Counted from the stretch's first letter, positions 7,831 to 16,577 are shown. The stretch: 40,125 nucleotides of DNA from Streptomyces beigongshangae (GCF_019710745.1 NZ_JAHKJW010000065.1:1-40125); one strand, 5' to 3'. Translations and numbers: made by a program. The notes: a model not told the origin generated them from the sequence alone.

Positions 7831-9949
7831 CGTCATCGTCCCCATCCAAGGCGGCCCGGGGCGACTCCCGTCCGCACTCGACTCGGTCCTCGACCAGTCC
7901 TTTCCCGACTTCGAGCTGATCCCGGTCCGTGCCGCCCCCGGCTCCCCGGCGGAAGCCGTCGTCGCCGAGTACGCCGCGCGGGACCCCAGGGTCGTCCCGG
8001 CGGACTCCCCGGAGGCGGCCACCGGCACGTACCTGCTGCTCCTCGACACGGACACCACCCTGTCGCCGGGGGCCCTCGAGGCGGTGGACGCCCGCCTGCG
8101 GGAGACCGGCGACGTGGACGTCCTGTACCTCGGACACGAGCGCGTCCCGTGGTGGGAGGGGCCCGCGGTGACGGAGCTGTTCGAGGACGGCCCCGGAGGC
8201 GGCGTCCGGCTGCCGCCCGTCCGGGCCGCCGCCTACCGCCGTGCGTTCCTCGGCGACCACGCCGCCGAACTCGCCCCGGCCCGGACCCACCGCGCGGACA
8301 TCGGCTGGCGGGGACTGGTGACCCTGGCCGCCGTGGAGACCGCCGTACTGCCCGCCGTGTGCGTACGGCACCACGAACCGCGGCGGAGCCGCGTCACGCC
8401 GGGCGACGCGGCGGGCGGCCACGACCTCCTCGACCAGGTCGGACTGGTGCTGGAGCGGGCCGCCGGGCAGGGACTCGCCGGGGACCGGCTGCGCACCCTG
8501 TTCGGGCAGCTCTTCGCCGAGGTCCTCGACCGGGCCGCCGCCACCCCCTGCGGCCGGGCCTTCTTCCGGCGCGCGGGCAGGCTCTACCGGCGCCACCGCC
8601 CGGCGGGCCACCGCGCCGGAGGGCTGCGGGCCCGTCTGCTGCGCCGGGGCGCGTACACGGCGTTCCGCGTCCTGCCGGCCCTCGTCCGGTGGACGGAGCG
8701 CGCGCGGGCGCACGTGGCCCGCTCCGCGCTGCGCAGGCGCCGCGCCCTGCTGTACGCCTGGTACCTGCGCAGGCCGGTGGACGGGAACCTCGCCGTCTTC
8801 GCCGCCTACTGGGGCCGCGGCTACGCCTGCAACCCCGCGGCCGTCCACCGCAAGGCGCGCGAACTGGCCCCGCACATCCGGTCGGTGTTCCTGGTGAAGG
8901 AGAGGGAGCTGCCGCACATGCCCGGGGACGTGGAGAGCGTGGTGATCGGGAGCCGGCGGTACTGGGAGGTGATGGCGCGCGCCAAGTACACCTTCAACAA
9001 CGTCAACTTCGAGACCGCCGTGCGCAAGCGCCCCGGCACCGTGCACGTCCAGACGCACCACGGGACCCCGCTGAAGCGGATGGGCGTCGACCAGATCGAG
9101 TACCGGGCCGTCGCGGCGGCCACCGGGAACTTCGGCCGGCTGATGCGGCGGGTGGACCGCTGGGACTTCTCCCTCTCCTCCAACGCCCACTCCACGGAGG
9201 TCTGGTCGGGCGCCTATCCCAGCGCCTTCACCCATCTGGAGTACGGCTATCCGCGCAACGACCGCTACTGGACGGCGACCCCGGACGAGGTGGCCGCGAT
9301 CCGCGCGCGGCTCGGCGTCCCCGAGGGCCGGATCGCGCTGCTGTACGCGCCGACCTACCGGGACTACCCGCGTGACGTGGCGGCGCAGTTCGACCTGGCG
9401 CGGTTCTGCGACGCGCTCGGGCCGGGGTTCGTGGTGCTGCTGCGGGCGCACTACTTCCTCGACGGCGATGCCGGTCTGCGGCAGGCCGTGGCGGACGGCC
9501 GGCTGATCGACGTGACGTCGCTGCGGGACACCGAGGACGTCTGCCTGGCCTCGGACGCGCTGATCACGGACTACTCGTCGATCATGTTCGACTACGCCTG
9601 CCTCGACCGGCCGATCGTCACGTACGCCGACGACTGGGACGTCTACCGGGACACCCGGGGCGTCTACTTCGACCTGCCGGCCCGACCGCCGGGCCATGTC
9701 GCCCGTACGCAGGAGGAGCTGATCCGGGTCCTCACGTCGGGCGCGTGGGCGGACGGACGCTCCGCCGAGCTGCGGGCCCGGTTCCGTGAGCGGTTCTGCG
9801 CGTTCGACGACGGGCAGGCGGCCGAACGGGTCGTGCGCCGGGTGCTCCTCGGGCAGCCCGAGGAGGAGCTGCCACCGGTGATCCCGCTGCGGGAGCGGCT
9901 GCCGGTACCGGCCGCGGTCGTCCCGCACCCCCGCACGCCGGCGCGCTGA
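7817..9949 (+). CDS. GT2/TagF-like bifunctional enzyme (paralogue 2; glycosyltransferase half degenerate)
   Basis: Second tandem copy, 710 residues from the TTG at 7817 (GGATTCCCC upstream, matching the other copies). An upstream in-frame extension to 7448 overlaps the previous gene and is not credible. The N-terminal GT-A domain keeps its opening FSVIVP strand but lost key parts. VDDxSPD is now VRAAPGS (37-43). About 13 residues holding NxGxxxARNxG are deleted. The acceptor-site ED is AD. The metal motif reads DTDT. In contrast, the C-terminal TagF-like domain is complete: HHGTPLK with His415, LRAHY with His545, and SDALITDYSSIMFDY. I infer a polyol-phosphate transferase whose first domain is structural. 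It should use CDP-glycerol or CDP-ribitol; which one cannot be read from sequence. Confidence 0.88.
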   Translation: MPRFSVIVPIQGGPGRLPSALDSVLDQSFPDFELIPVRAAPGSPAEAVVAEYAARDPRVVPADSPEAATGTYLLLLDTDTTLSPGALEAVDARLRETGDVDVLYLGHERVPWWEGPAVTELFEDGPGGGVRLPPVRAAAYRRAFLGDHAAELAPARTHRADIGWRGLVTLAAVETAVLPAVCVRHHEPRRSRVTPGDAAGGHDLLDQVGLVLERAAGQGLAGDRLRTLFGQLFAEVLDRAAATPCGRAFFRRAGRLYRRHRPAGHRAGGLRARLLRRGAYTAFRVLPALVRWTERARAHVARSALRRRRALLYAWYLRRPVDGNLAVFAAYWGRGYACNPAAVHRKARELAPHIRSVFLVKERELPHMPGDVESVVIGSRRYWEVMARAKYTFNNVNFETAVRKRPGTVHVQTHHGTPLKRMGVDQIEYRAVAAATGNFGRLMRRVDRWDFSLSSNAHSTEVWSGAYPSAFTHLEYGYPRNDRYWTATPDEVAAIRARLGVPEGRIALLYAPTYRDYPRDVAAQFDLARFCDALGPGFVVLLRAHYFLDGDAGLRQAVADGRLIDVTSLRDTEDVCLASDALITDYSSIMFDYACLDRPIVTYADDWDVYRDTRGVYFDLPARPPGHVARTQEELIRVLTSGAWADGRSAELRARFRERFCAFDDGQAAERVVRRVLLGQPEEELPPVIPLRERLPVPAAVVPHPRTPAR

Positions 9950-10043
9950 TGCCGCCGGCCCGCCCGCGCACGGCCCCTCCCGCTGCGCCCTTCCCCTGCG
10001 CCCCCTCCCGACGACCCAGCAAGTTCCCGGACCTGGAAGTGCC

Positions 10044-12266
10044 ATGCCCCGCTTCAGCATCGTCGTGCCCGTCCACAACGTGCAGGGCTACCTGCGCACC
10101 TGTCTGGAGTCGGTCCTCGACCAGTCCTACGGCGACTTCGAGCTGATCGTCGTCGACGACCGCTCGCCGGACGGCAGCCCGGCGATCGTCGACGAGTTCG
10201 CGGCCCGCGACGAGCGGGTCGTGGCGGTGCACCTGCCCGTCAACGGCGGCATCGGCCCGGCCCGCAACCACGGCGCGCGGCTGGCCCGGGGCGAGTACCT
10301 GCTGTTCCTGGACAGCGACGACAGCTACACACCGGGCACGCTGCGGGCGGTCGCCGAGCGCATCGACGCGACCGCGCGGCCGGACATCGTCCTGTTCGAC
10401 TACGCGCGCACGCACTGGTACGGCGCGGTGAAGCGCAACCGGGACGCCGGGGTGTTCGCCGCGCCGGGCCCGGAGGTGTTCACGGTCGCCGAACGCCCGG
10501 AGCTGCTCGACCTGTTCACGGTCGTGTGGAACAAGGCGTACCGCCTGGACTTCTTCCGCGAGGGCGGCTTCGCCTTCCCGACCGGCTTCTACGAGGACGC
10601 GGTCGTCGTCTACCAGACGCTGTGGACGGCCCGCACGATCGCCCTCGTCGACCGGGTGTGCGTGTACTACCGGCAGCGCCGCCAGGGCAACGCGATGCGC
10701 ACGCCGAGCCGGGAGCACTTCGAGGTGTTCGCGCAGTACGAGCGGCTGTTCCGGTTCATCGGGGAGCGTCCGGCGCTGGAGCGGTGGCGCGGTTTCCTCT
10801 ACGACCACATGGCGGACCACTACCTCTTCATCCTGCGGCAGCGGGACCGCGTACCGCCGTCCTCGCGCCCCGAGTTCCACCGGCGCGCGGCCCGGGACCT
10901 GCGCGCCTACCGCCCGGACGGCCACCGGCCCGGCGCGCACGTCCCGCGCACCTCCCTGGCCCTGCTCGCCCGTGCCCCGTACGCCCTCTACGCGCTGCAC
11001 CGCGTCGCCGCCGTGAAGCGGGCCGGTCTGCGCAGGCGCCTGCGGGTGTGGCGGCGCCGGCTGCGCCGGGTGCTGCTCGCACTGCACGGGCGGCTGGTCC
11101 TGTGGCGTGCGCTCGACCCGAACCTGGCGGTGTACTCGGCGTTCTCGCACCGCGGTGTCCTCGGCGACCCGGCCGCGATCCACCGCAAGGCCCGGGAGCT
11201 GGCCCCGCACATCCGGTCGGTGTGGGTGGTCGGGAAGGACCACGTGGACGCGCTGCCGCCGGGTGTCGAGCACGTCCTGCCGGGCAGCCGCGCCTACCGC
11301 AGGGTCACGGCACGGGCCGCGTACCTGGTCAACAACGTCAACTGGGCCGACGACCTGGTGAAGCGCGCGGGCGCCGTCCACGTCCACACGCACCAGGGCA
11401 CCCCGCTGAAGTCGATGGGCGCCGACCTGCTCAGGTACCCCGGCGCGCGGCGCGGCTTCAGCGTCCCGAAGATGCTGCGGCGGGCCGACCGCTGGGACTA
11501 CAGCCTGGCCGCGAACCCGCACTCCGAGCTGGTCTGGGACCGCGCCTACCCGTGCGGCTTCGTCTCCCTGCGCTCGGGCAGCCCGCGCAACGACTGCCTG
11601 GTGCGGCCGGAACCGGGCCGCCGCGAGTCCGTGCGGCAGCGCCTGGGCGTCCCGCAGGACGGCACCCTGGTCCTGTACGCGCCGACCCACCGCGACCACC
11701 GCCAGGGCGGTTACGCGCCCGCCTGCGACCTGGAGCGCCTGGCCGCGGGGCTGCCCGGCGACCACGTCCTCGCGGTCCGGCTGCACCCGTCGCTGGCCCG
11801 GCACCACGAGCGCGGTCTCGCGCTGCGGGACCTGGCCGGGCGGGGGCTCCTGCTGGACGTCACCGACGAACCGCTGGTCGAGGACCTGCTGCTCGCCTCC
11901 GACGCCCTGGTCACCGACTACTCGTCGCTGATGTTCGACTACGCGCACCTCGACCGGCCGATCGTCCTGCACGCCTACGACCTGGACACCTACCGGGCCG
12001 CGCGCGGCCTGTACTTCGACGTCACCGAGCGGCCGCCGGGCCATGTCACCCGGGACGAGGACGGGCTGGCCCGGCTGTTCGCGTCGGGCGCCTGGCGGGA
12101 CGAGGAGTCGGCGCGGCTGCGGGCGGCCTTCCGGGAGCGGTTCCGCGGGTACGACGACGGGCACGCCGCGGAACGGGTCGTACGGCTGCTGATGCTGGGC
12201 GAGGGCACGGCGGTGCCCGCGGTTCCCGCGCCGGGCGCCCCGAGCGACGCCCTGACCCGCTCATGA
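10044..12266 (+). CDS. GT2/TagF-like bifunctional enzyme (paralogue 3; one conserved histidine replaced)
   Basis: Third tandem copy, 740 residues, starting at ATG 10044 with GGAAG just upstream. The GT-A domain is intact: VDDRSPDGS, GGIGPARNHG, LDSDD, and FYEDAVV at the acceptor site. In the TagF-like domain the first family histidine is Gln (THQGTPLK, Gln451), while the second is present (VRLHP, His581), as is SDALVTDYSSLMFDY. The first-step chemistry of the phosphotransferase is therefore doubtful. The gene overlaps the downstream membrane protein by ATGA, so the two are translationally coupled and probably work together. The leader shared by paralogues 1 and 2 is missing; 94 bp separate it from paralogue 2 and it is probably cotranscribed. 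Confidence 0.9.
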   Translation: MPRFSIVVPVHNVQGYLRTCLESVLDQSYGDFELIVVDDRSPDGSPAIVDEFAARDERVVAVHLPVNGGIGPARNHGARLARGEYLLFLDSDDSYTPGTLRAVAERIDATARPDIVLFDYARTHWYGAVKRNRDAGVFAAPGPEVFTVAERPELLDLFTVVWNKAYRLDFFREGGFAFPTGFYEDAVVVYQTLWTARTIALVDRVCVYYRQRRQGNAMRTPSREHFEVFAQYERLFRFIGERPALERWRGFLYDHMADHYLFILRQRDRVPPSSRPEFHRRAARDLRAYRPDGHRPGAHVPRTSLALLARAPYALYALHRVAAVKRAGLRRRLRVWRRRLRRVLLALHGRLVLWRALDPNLAVYSAFSHRGVLGDPAAIHRKARELAPHIRSVWVVGKDHVDALPPGVEHVLPGSRAYRRVTARAAYLVNNVNWADDLVKRAGAVHVHTHQGTPLKSMGADLLRYPGARRGFSVPKMLRRADRWDYSLAANPHSELVWDRAYPCGFVSLRSGSPRNDCLVRPEPGRRESVRQRLGVPQDGTLVLYAPTHRDHRQGGYAPACDLERLAAGLPGDHVLAVRLHPSLARHHERGLALRDLAGRGLLLDVTDEPLVEDLLLASDALVTDYSSLMFDYAHLDRPIVLHAYDLDTYRAARGLYFDVTERPPGHVTRDEDGLARLFASGAWRDEESARLRAAFRERFRGYDDGHAAERVVRLLMLGEGTAVPAVPAPGAPSDALTRS

Positions 12267-13540
12267 GGGCTCGCCCCGCCGCGTGGGTGCTGTTCCTCGC
12301 CGCCCTGTTCGGCTGTCTGCAGCTGGCCAACGTCACCGGCCGGGACACGCCCGACAGCCGCAACTACCTGTCGTACGCGCTGAGCCTGGGCGGCGCGGAC
12401 AAGGCGGAGGCGGCGGGGCGGACCATCGCGTACCTGTGCGCGAGCCGCGGCGAGAAGGCATCCCGCAAGCACGGTGTGGACGTGCGGCGCTTCCGTACCC
12501 CCGATCCGGGGCCGAGGGTGCGGGCGCAGTGCCGCCGCCACTACGAGCGGATCGTCGGGCGGCGGCTCGCCGCGGGCCGGACGTCCGGCCGGACCGCGCC
12601 GTTCATGAGCGAGCGGTTCATGCGGATCTTCGAGGTGCGGCCCGGCTACCCGCTGCTGCTCGTGCCGTTCGTGACCCTGCTCGGGGTGACGTGGGGGGTG
12701 TGGACGGCGAGTGTGTGTATCGCGGCCGCCGGGGGCGCGCTGGTGTTCCTCGTCCTGCGGACGGTGGGCGTGCCGGCGGGCTCCGCGCTGGCCGGGCAGG
12801 CCCTGTACTACGTCCTGCCGACGGGCGCGACCGCGATGCGGCCGATGACCGAGGGCACGGTGACGGCGCTCACCCTGGCGGCGCTGTGGGGGTGCGCGCT
12901 GGTGCTGCGCGGGCGGCGGGGCGGCGGGCTGCTGGCGGTGTCGCTGGCGCTGCTCTTCGCCGTGAAGCACTCGCAGGCGCTGTTCCTCGCGGTCTGCCTC
13001 GCGGGGGCGGCCGGTGCGATCGGCGTGCGCCGCAGGAGGGCGGGGCGGGAGGCGGGGGCCGCCGTGCGGACCCTGCTGAAGGTGACGCTGGCGGCGGCCG
13101 TCGGCACGGTCCTGCTCGCCAGGCTGCTCCACTACCCGTCGGAGTCGGAGAGCCTCCAGGACCTGCTCACCGACCACTACCTCCGGCCCGACCGGGAGCA
13201 CCCCTGGGAGGAGTTCCTCGACCTGGAGGCCGCCTTCTGGGCGGAGTGGCTGCGCAGGCAGCTGCTGGAACCGCTGTTCCTGGTGCTGGTCGCGGCGGGG
13301 GCGTTCGGGGCGCTGCGGGGGTCCCCGGCGTTCGGGGTGCTGCTGCTCGGCGCCGCGGGGACCGGGGTGCTGAGCATGGCCGCGCACCCCGACATCGCGA
13401 TCGGCCGGCTGATGGTGGCGGTGTGGCTGGTACCGGTGGTGGGGCTGCCGCTGCTCCATGCCTCGACCCTGGGTCCCCGCCCCCGGGCCTCCGGTCCCCG
13501 GGCGCCGGACGGGCTGGAACTCAGCCCGTCCGGCGCCTGA
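12263..13540 (+). CDS. Polytopic membrane protein, GT-C glycosyltransferase-like
   Basis: 425 residues starting at the ATG overlapping the stop of paralogue 3. After helix 1 (about 7-25) comes GRDTPDSRNYLSYA with Asp28 and Asp31, placed like the catalytic Asp of GT-C enzymes that use polyprenyl-phosphate sugars outside the membrane. A loop of about 90 residues with two cysteines (59 and 90) follows, then roughly eight to ten helices from residue 130 to 410. The loop should be extracellular, so the cysteines may pair. No closer family was recognised. Coupling to a wall-polymer enzyme suggests polymer modification or export. The last residues (about PDGLELSPSGA) are encoded by a dispersed repeat whose 16-bp hairpin ends exactly at the stop codon. 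Confidence 0.8.
   Translation: MRARPAAWVLFLAALFGCLQLANVTGRDTPDSRNYLSYALSLGGADKAEAAGRTIAYLCASRGEKASRKHGVDVRRFRTPDPGPRVRAQCRRHYERIVGRRLAAGRTSGRTAPFMSERFMRIFEVRPGYPLLLVPFVTLLGVTWGVWTASVCIAAAGGALVFLVLRTVGVPAGSALAGQALYYVLPTGATAMRPMTEGTVTALTLAALWGCALVLRGRRGGGLLAVSLALLFAVKHSQALFLAVCLAGAAGAIGVRRRRAGREAGAAVRTLLKVTLAAAVGTVLLARLLHYPSESESLQDLLTDHYLRPDREHPWEEFLDLEAAFWAEWLRRQLLEPLFLVLVAAGAFGALRGSPAFGVLLLGAAGTGVLSMAAHPDIAIGRLMVAVWLVPVVGLPLLHASTLGPRPRASGPRAPDGLELSPSGA
13501..13537 (+). terminator. Perfect 16-bp hairpin abutting the stop codon of the membrane protein
   Basis: Arms 13501-13516 (GGCGCCGGACGGGCTG) and 13522-13537 are exact complements with loop GAACT; the TGA follows at 13538. It lies inside the coding end, has no T-tract, and closes the plus-strand wall-polymer operon. 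Confidence 0.75.
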
Positions 13541-13572
13541 GGACGAGCGCGCGGCGCGACAGGGGGTCTGGG
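13501..13572 (+). repeat. Dispersed intergenic element family 2, copy 1
   Basis: The stretch around CTGAGGACGAGCGCGC followed by a GGGGGTCTGGG-like tail matches 22228-22293. Copy 1 contains the stop codon of the preceding gene and probably extended its reading frame. Confidence 0.65.
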
Positions 13573-13621
13573 CGCAGCCCTCCGAGGAAGGGTGCGGGCG
13601 GCGCGGAGAACCAGCGGAGAA

Positions 13622-14035
<414 letters not shown>

Positions 14036-14111
14036 GGAAACCATCCCTCTCAAAGGTCCGAGTCGTGGCGGCGGGCCGTGTCCCGGTCCGCCGCACACCG
14101 CAAGTAGAGCA

Positions 14112-14126
14112 CACAATTAAATTGTG
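14112..14126 (+). promoter_or_regulatory. OhrR operator, perfect 15-bp palindrome CACAATTAAATTGTG
   Basis: Two 7-bp arms around a central A lie between ohr and ohrR in an AT-rich patch. A degraded second copy (CACAACTAAATGACG, 14127-14141) follows directly with 15-bp period. The pattern matches known OhrR operators in actinobacteria. Confidence 0.85.
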
Positions 14127-14162
14127 CACAACTAAATGACGCACCCGAGGTACCCTGGAGTC

Positions 14163-14681
14163 ATGACCACGACGCCCGCACCCGAGTCCGCCGCAGGCGA
14201 CGCCGTGAGCGGCTCCGCGCCCGCCGACGACTTCCTCCGCCTCGACCAGCAGATCTGCTTCTCCCTGAACGCCGCCTCGCGCGCCTTCGGCAGCCTGTAT
14301 CGCGTCGTCCTGAAGGACCTGGGACTCACCTACCCCCAGTACCTGGTCATGCTGGTGCTGTGGGAGCACGGCGAGCTGCCGGTGAAGAAGGTCGGCGAGC
14401 ACCTGCGGCTCGACTCCGGGACGCTGTCACCCCTGCTCAAACGGCTGGAGGCGGCCGGGCTGGTGCGGCGGGAGCGCAGCGCCAGGGACGAGCGGTCCGT
14501 GGTGGTCGGCCTCACGGACGAGGGCGCCGCCCTGCGCGGGCGGGCGCTGCGCGTACCGCGCCGGATCGCCGCGGCCACGGGGTTCGGCCTGACGGAGATA
14601 AACGACCTGCGGGCCCGGCTCGACCGGCTCACGAGCACGCTGGACGCGGCGGCCCTGGAGGACTTCCCCGACCGCGGGTGA
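14163..14681 (+). CDS. ohrR: MarR-family peroxide-sensing repressor OhrR
   Basis: 172 residues from ATG 14163, with GGAG at 14156-14159; an ATG at 14136 is in frame but sits inside the operator. The sensing cysteine is in LRLDQQICFSLNAASRAF, the usual OhrR position near the N-terminus. The winged helix-turn-helix follows: YPQYLVMLVLWEHG, VKKVGEHLRLDSGTLSPLLKRLE, and the wing RSARDERSVVVGLTDEG. When the cysteine is oxidised by organic hydroperoxides the repressor should leave the palindrome upstream, inducing both itself and ohr. The N-terminal 25 residues are an Ala/Pro-rich tail typical of streptomycete versions. Confidence 0.95.
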   Translation: MTTTPAPESAAGDAVSGSAPADDFLRLDQQICFSLNAASRAFGSLYRVVLKDLGLTYPQYLVMLVLWEHGELPVKKVGEHLRLDSGTLSPLLKRLEAAGLVRRERSARDERSVVVGLTDEGAALRGRALRVPRRIAAATGFGLTEINDLRARLDRLTSTLDAAALEDFPDRG

Positions 14682-14693
14682 CCCCACACGCGT

Positions 14694-14732
14694 CCGCGGA
14701 CGCTCCCGCACGGCCGCGGACGCTCCCGCACG
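14694..14732 (+). repeat. Tandem duplication of CCGCGGACGCTCCCGCACG
   Basis: Two identical 19-bp units with 20-bp period, just after ohrR (stop at 14681). Function unknown; possibly a remnant of slippage. Confidence 0.6.
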
Positions 14733-14815
14733 ACCGCCGCGCCCCTGCCGGTGATCGACCCGCCGGACGGCCACCCGAACTGAATAATTGTCCCCGTTGG
14801 ATACCATTTGTCCAC

Positions 14816-16501
14816 GTGGAAACCGTGCGAGCCGGGCAGACCGGAACCCCCCAGCCGTCCCAGGTGTGCGTCGTCGTCATCGGGTACGACGACGCCGCCC
14901 ATGTGGCGGACGCGGTGCGCTCGGCCCTGGCGCAGGGGCCCGCCGTCCGTGAGGTGATCGCCGTGGACGACTGCTCGGCCGACGGCAGTGCCGCCCTCCT
15001 GGAGGGTCTCGCGCTCGACGAGCCGCGCCTGAAGGTCGTCCGCCGCGAGGTCAACAGCGGCGGCTGCGGCAGCCCGCGCAACACCGGGACCGACGCCGCC
15101 ACGGCTCCGTACGTGATGTTCCTGGACAGCGACGACGTGCTGCCGCCCGGCGCGGTGGACGCCCTGCTGGGCGCGGCCGCCGGGCACGGCGCCGAGGTCG
15201 CGGCCGGTCTGTGCGTGCGGCGCGAGCTGCCGTCCGGCCGCGAGGTGCCCTGGCAGCCCGAGCTGTACGCCGGGGCCGCGCTCGTGGCCCTCCCCTCGCG
15301 GCGCCCCCGGCTGGTCCACGACACGCTGTGCGTCAACAAGCTGTACCGCACCGGTTTCCTGCGCGCCCACGGCATCCGCTTCCCGGAGGGACGCTTCCCG
15401 TACGAGGACTTCGTCTTCACCGCGCGCGTACTCGCCGCCCGCCCGCGTGTCGCGCTGATCCCGGACACGGTCTACGTCTGGCACGTGCGCCGCGGTGCCG
15501 AGCGGCTGTCGATCTCACTGGACCGGTCGGACGCCGACAACTGGCGGGCCAGGATCACCGCGCACGCCCAGGCGTACGGCATCCTCCTGGACGCCGGTGA
15601 GAAACGGCTGGCCCGGGCGTCGCGCGCGAGGTTCCTGGACCACGCGCTGCGGATGTACGTACGCGAACTCGATCTGCGCGGTGCCGCGTACCGGCGCCGG
15701 TGGTGGGCCCTCACCCGCGCGTACCTCGCGACGTTCGACGCCGCCGACCTCGCGCTCGCCCCGGCGCCCGGCCGGGTGATCGCCCAGGTGGTGCTGGCCT
15801 CCGAGCAGCCGCGCGACCTGGCCCGCCTCAAGGAGGCCGCGGCCCGCCCGTCCCGGCTGCGGCCGCCGTACGCGCGGGCGGCGGACGGCACGCCCGTCTG
15901 GTCCGACGACCTGCCCCACGTCACCCTGGAACACCTGCTGCTGCGGCCCGTGCGGCTCCTTCCCGTGGCCGTCGACGCGGAGCTGCGGCCGCGCGCACGG
16001 GGCACCCGGCTGCGGCTGCGCCTGCACGAGCTGTACGGACGGATGGCGGACGCGTCGCCCGCCTCCGTGACCGCGGAGTTCACGGACCGGCAGGACGGGA
16101 CGGTCGGGCTCGCCCTCACCGGACGGTTCCTCCCGGACGGCCCCGGTCCCGCCGGTCCCGCCGACCCGGCCGGTCCCGCCACCCCGGCCCACGAGGGCAC
16201 CGGCACCGGCACCGGCTCCTGGACGGCCGAGATGCCCGTCGACCTCGCGGCGCTCGGCGCCGGCACCTGGGACCTGCGGCTGTGCCTGCGCTTCCACGAC
16301 GGCACGAGCCGCGGGACCACCGCGCACGCGAGCACCGGACCGGGCCTGCTGCGCCGGTCGGTCGTGCCGAGCGCCCGGCACGGCCTGCTGCTCGTCCAGC
16401 CGTACGCGACCCACACGGGCTCGCTCGCGCTGCGGATCGCACCCGGCCTGCGCGGCACGGTGGCCGTACTGGGCCGCAGGGCGCGGCGTTTGCTTCACTG
16501 A
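14816..16501 (+). CDS. GT2 glycosyltransferase with C-terminal beta-rich domain
   Basis: 561 residues from GTG 14816 (GTGGAA, as in the related minus-strand enzyme ending at 22150); GTG 14825 is the alternative. The GT-A core has VDDCSADGS (Asp51/Asp52), NSGGCGSPRNTG from residue 80, LDSDD at 103-107 and the acceptor motif FPYEDFVFTARVL. The unusual NSGGCGxPRN sequence is shared with the minus-strand GT2/TagF enzyme, as is the C-terminal region (about 300-560: DLRLCLRFHDGTSRGTTAH here, DVRLHLRVDGVRTTTRITA there). This gene therefore resembles that enzyme without its phosphotransferase domain. A Pro/Gly/Ala-rich linker at about 442-468 has simple repeats. An AT-rich stretch at 14781-14811 is the probable promoter. 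It likely adds sugar to the same surface polymer. Confidence 0.88.
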   Translation: METVRAGQTGTPQPSQVCVVVIGYDDAAHVADAVRSALAQGPAVREVIAVDDCSADGSAALLEGLALDEPRLKVVRREVNSGGCGSPRNTGTDAATAPYVMFLDSDDVLPPGAVDALLGAAAGHGAEVAAGLCVRRELPSGREVPWQPELYAGAALVALPSRRPRLVHDTLCVNKLYRTGFLRAHGIRFPEGRFPYEDFVFTARVLAARPRVALIPDTVYVWHVRRGAERLSISLDRSDADNWRARITAHAQAYGILLDAGEKRLARASRARFLDHALRMYVRELDLRGAAYRRRWWALTRAYLATFDAADLALAPAPGRVIAQVVLASEQPRDLARLKEAAARPSRLRPPYARAADGTPVWSDDLPHVTLEHLLLRPVRLLPVAVDAELRPRARGTRLRLRLHELYGRMADASPASVTAEFTDRQDGTVGLALTGRFLPDGPGPAGPADPAGPATPAHEGTGTGTGSWTAEMPVDLAALGAGTWDLRLCLRFHDGTSRGTTAHASTGPGLLRRSVVPSARHGLLLVQPYATHTGSLALRIAPGLRGTVAVLGRRARRLLH

Positions 16502-16535
16502 GGTGCGACCCGCCGCCGTACGACCGGCGACGCGG

Positions 16536-16577
16536 ACCACGAGCACAGGACCACGAGCGCAGGACCATGAGCGCAAC
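16536..16577 (+). repeat. Three 14-bp tandem units upstream of galE
   Basis: ACCACGAGCACAGG, ACCACGAGCGCAGG and ACCATGAGCGCAAC run head to tail between the GT2 gene and the epimerase. An unrelated 14-bp triplet lies after galE. Confidence 0.65.

Noticed and set aside
5017..12164. Long minus-strand frames across the three wall-polymer paralogues
   Set aside because: They repeat similar compositional patterns only because the sense genes are paralogous.
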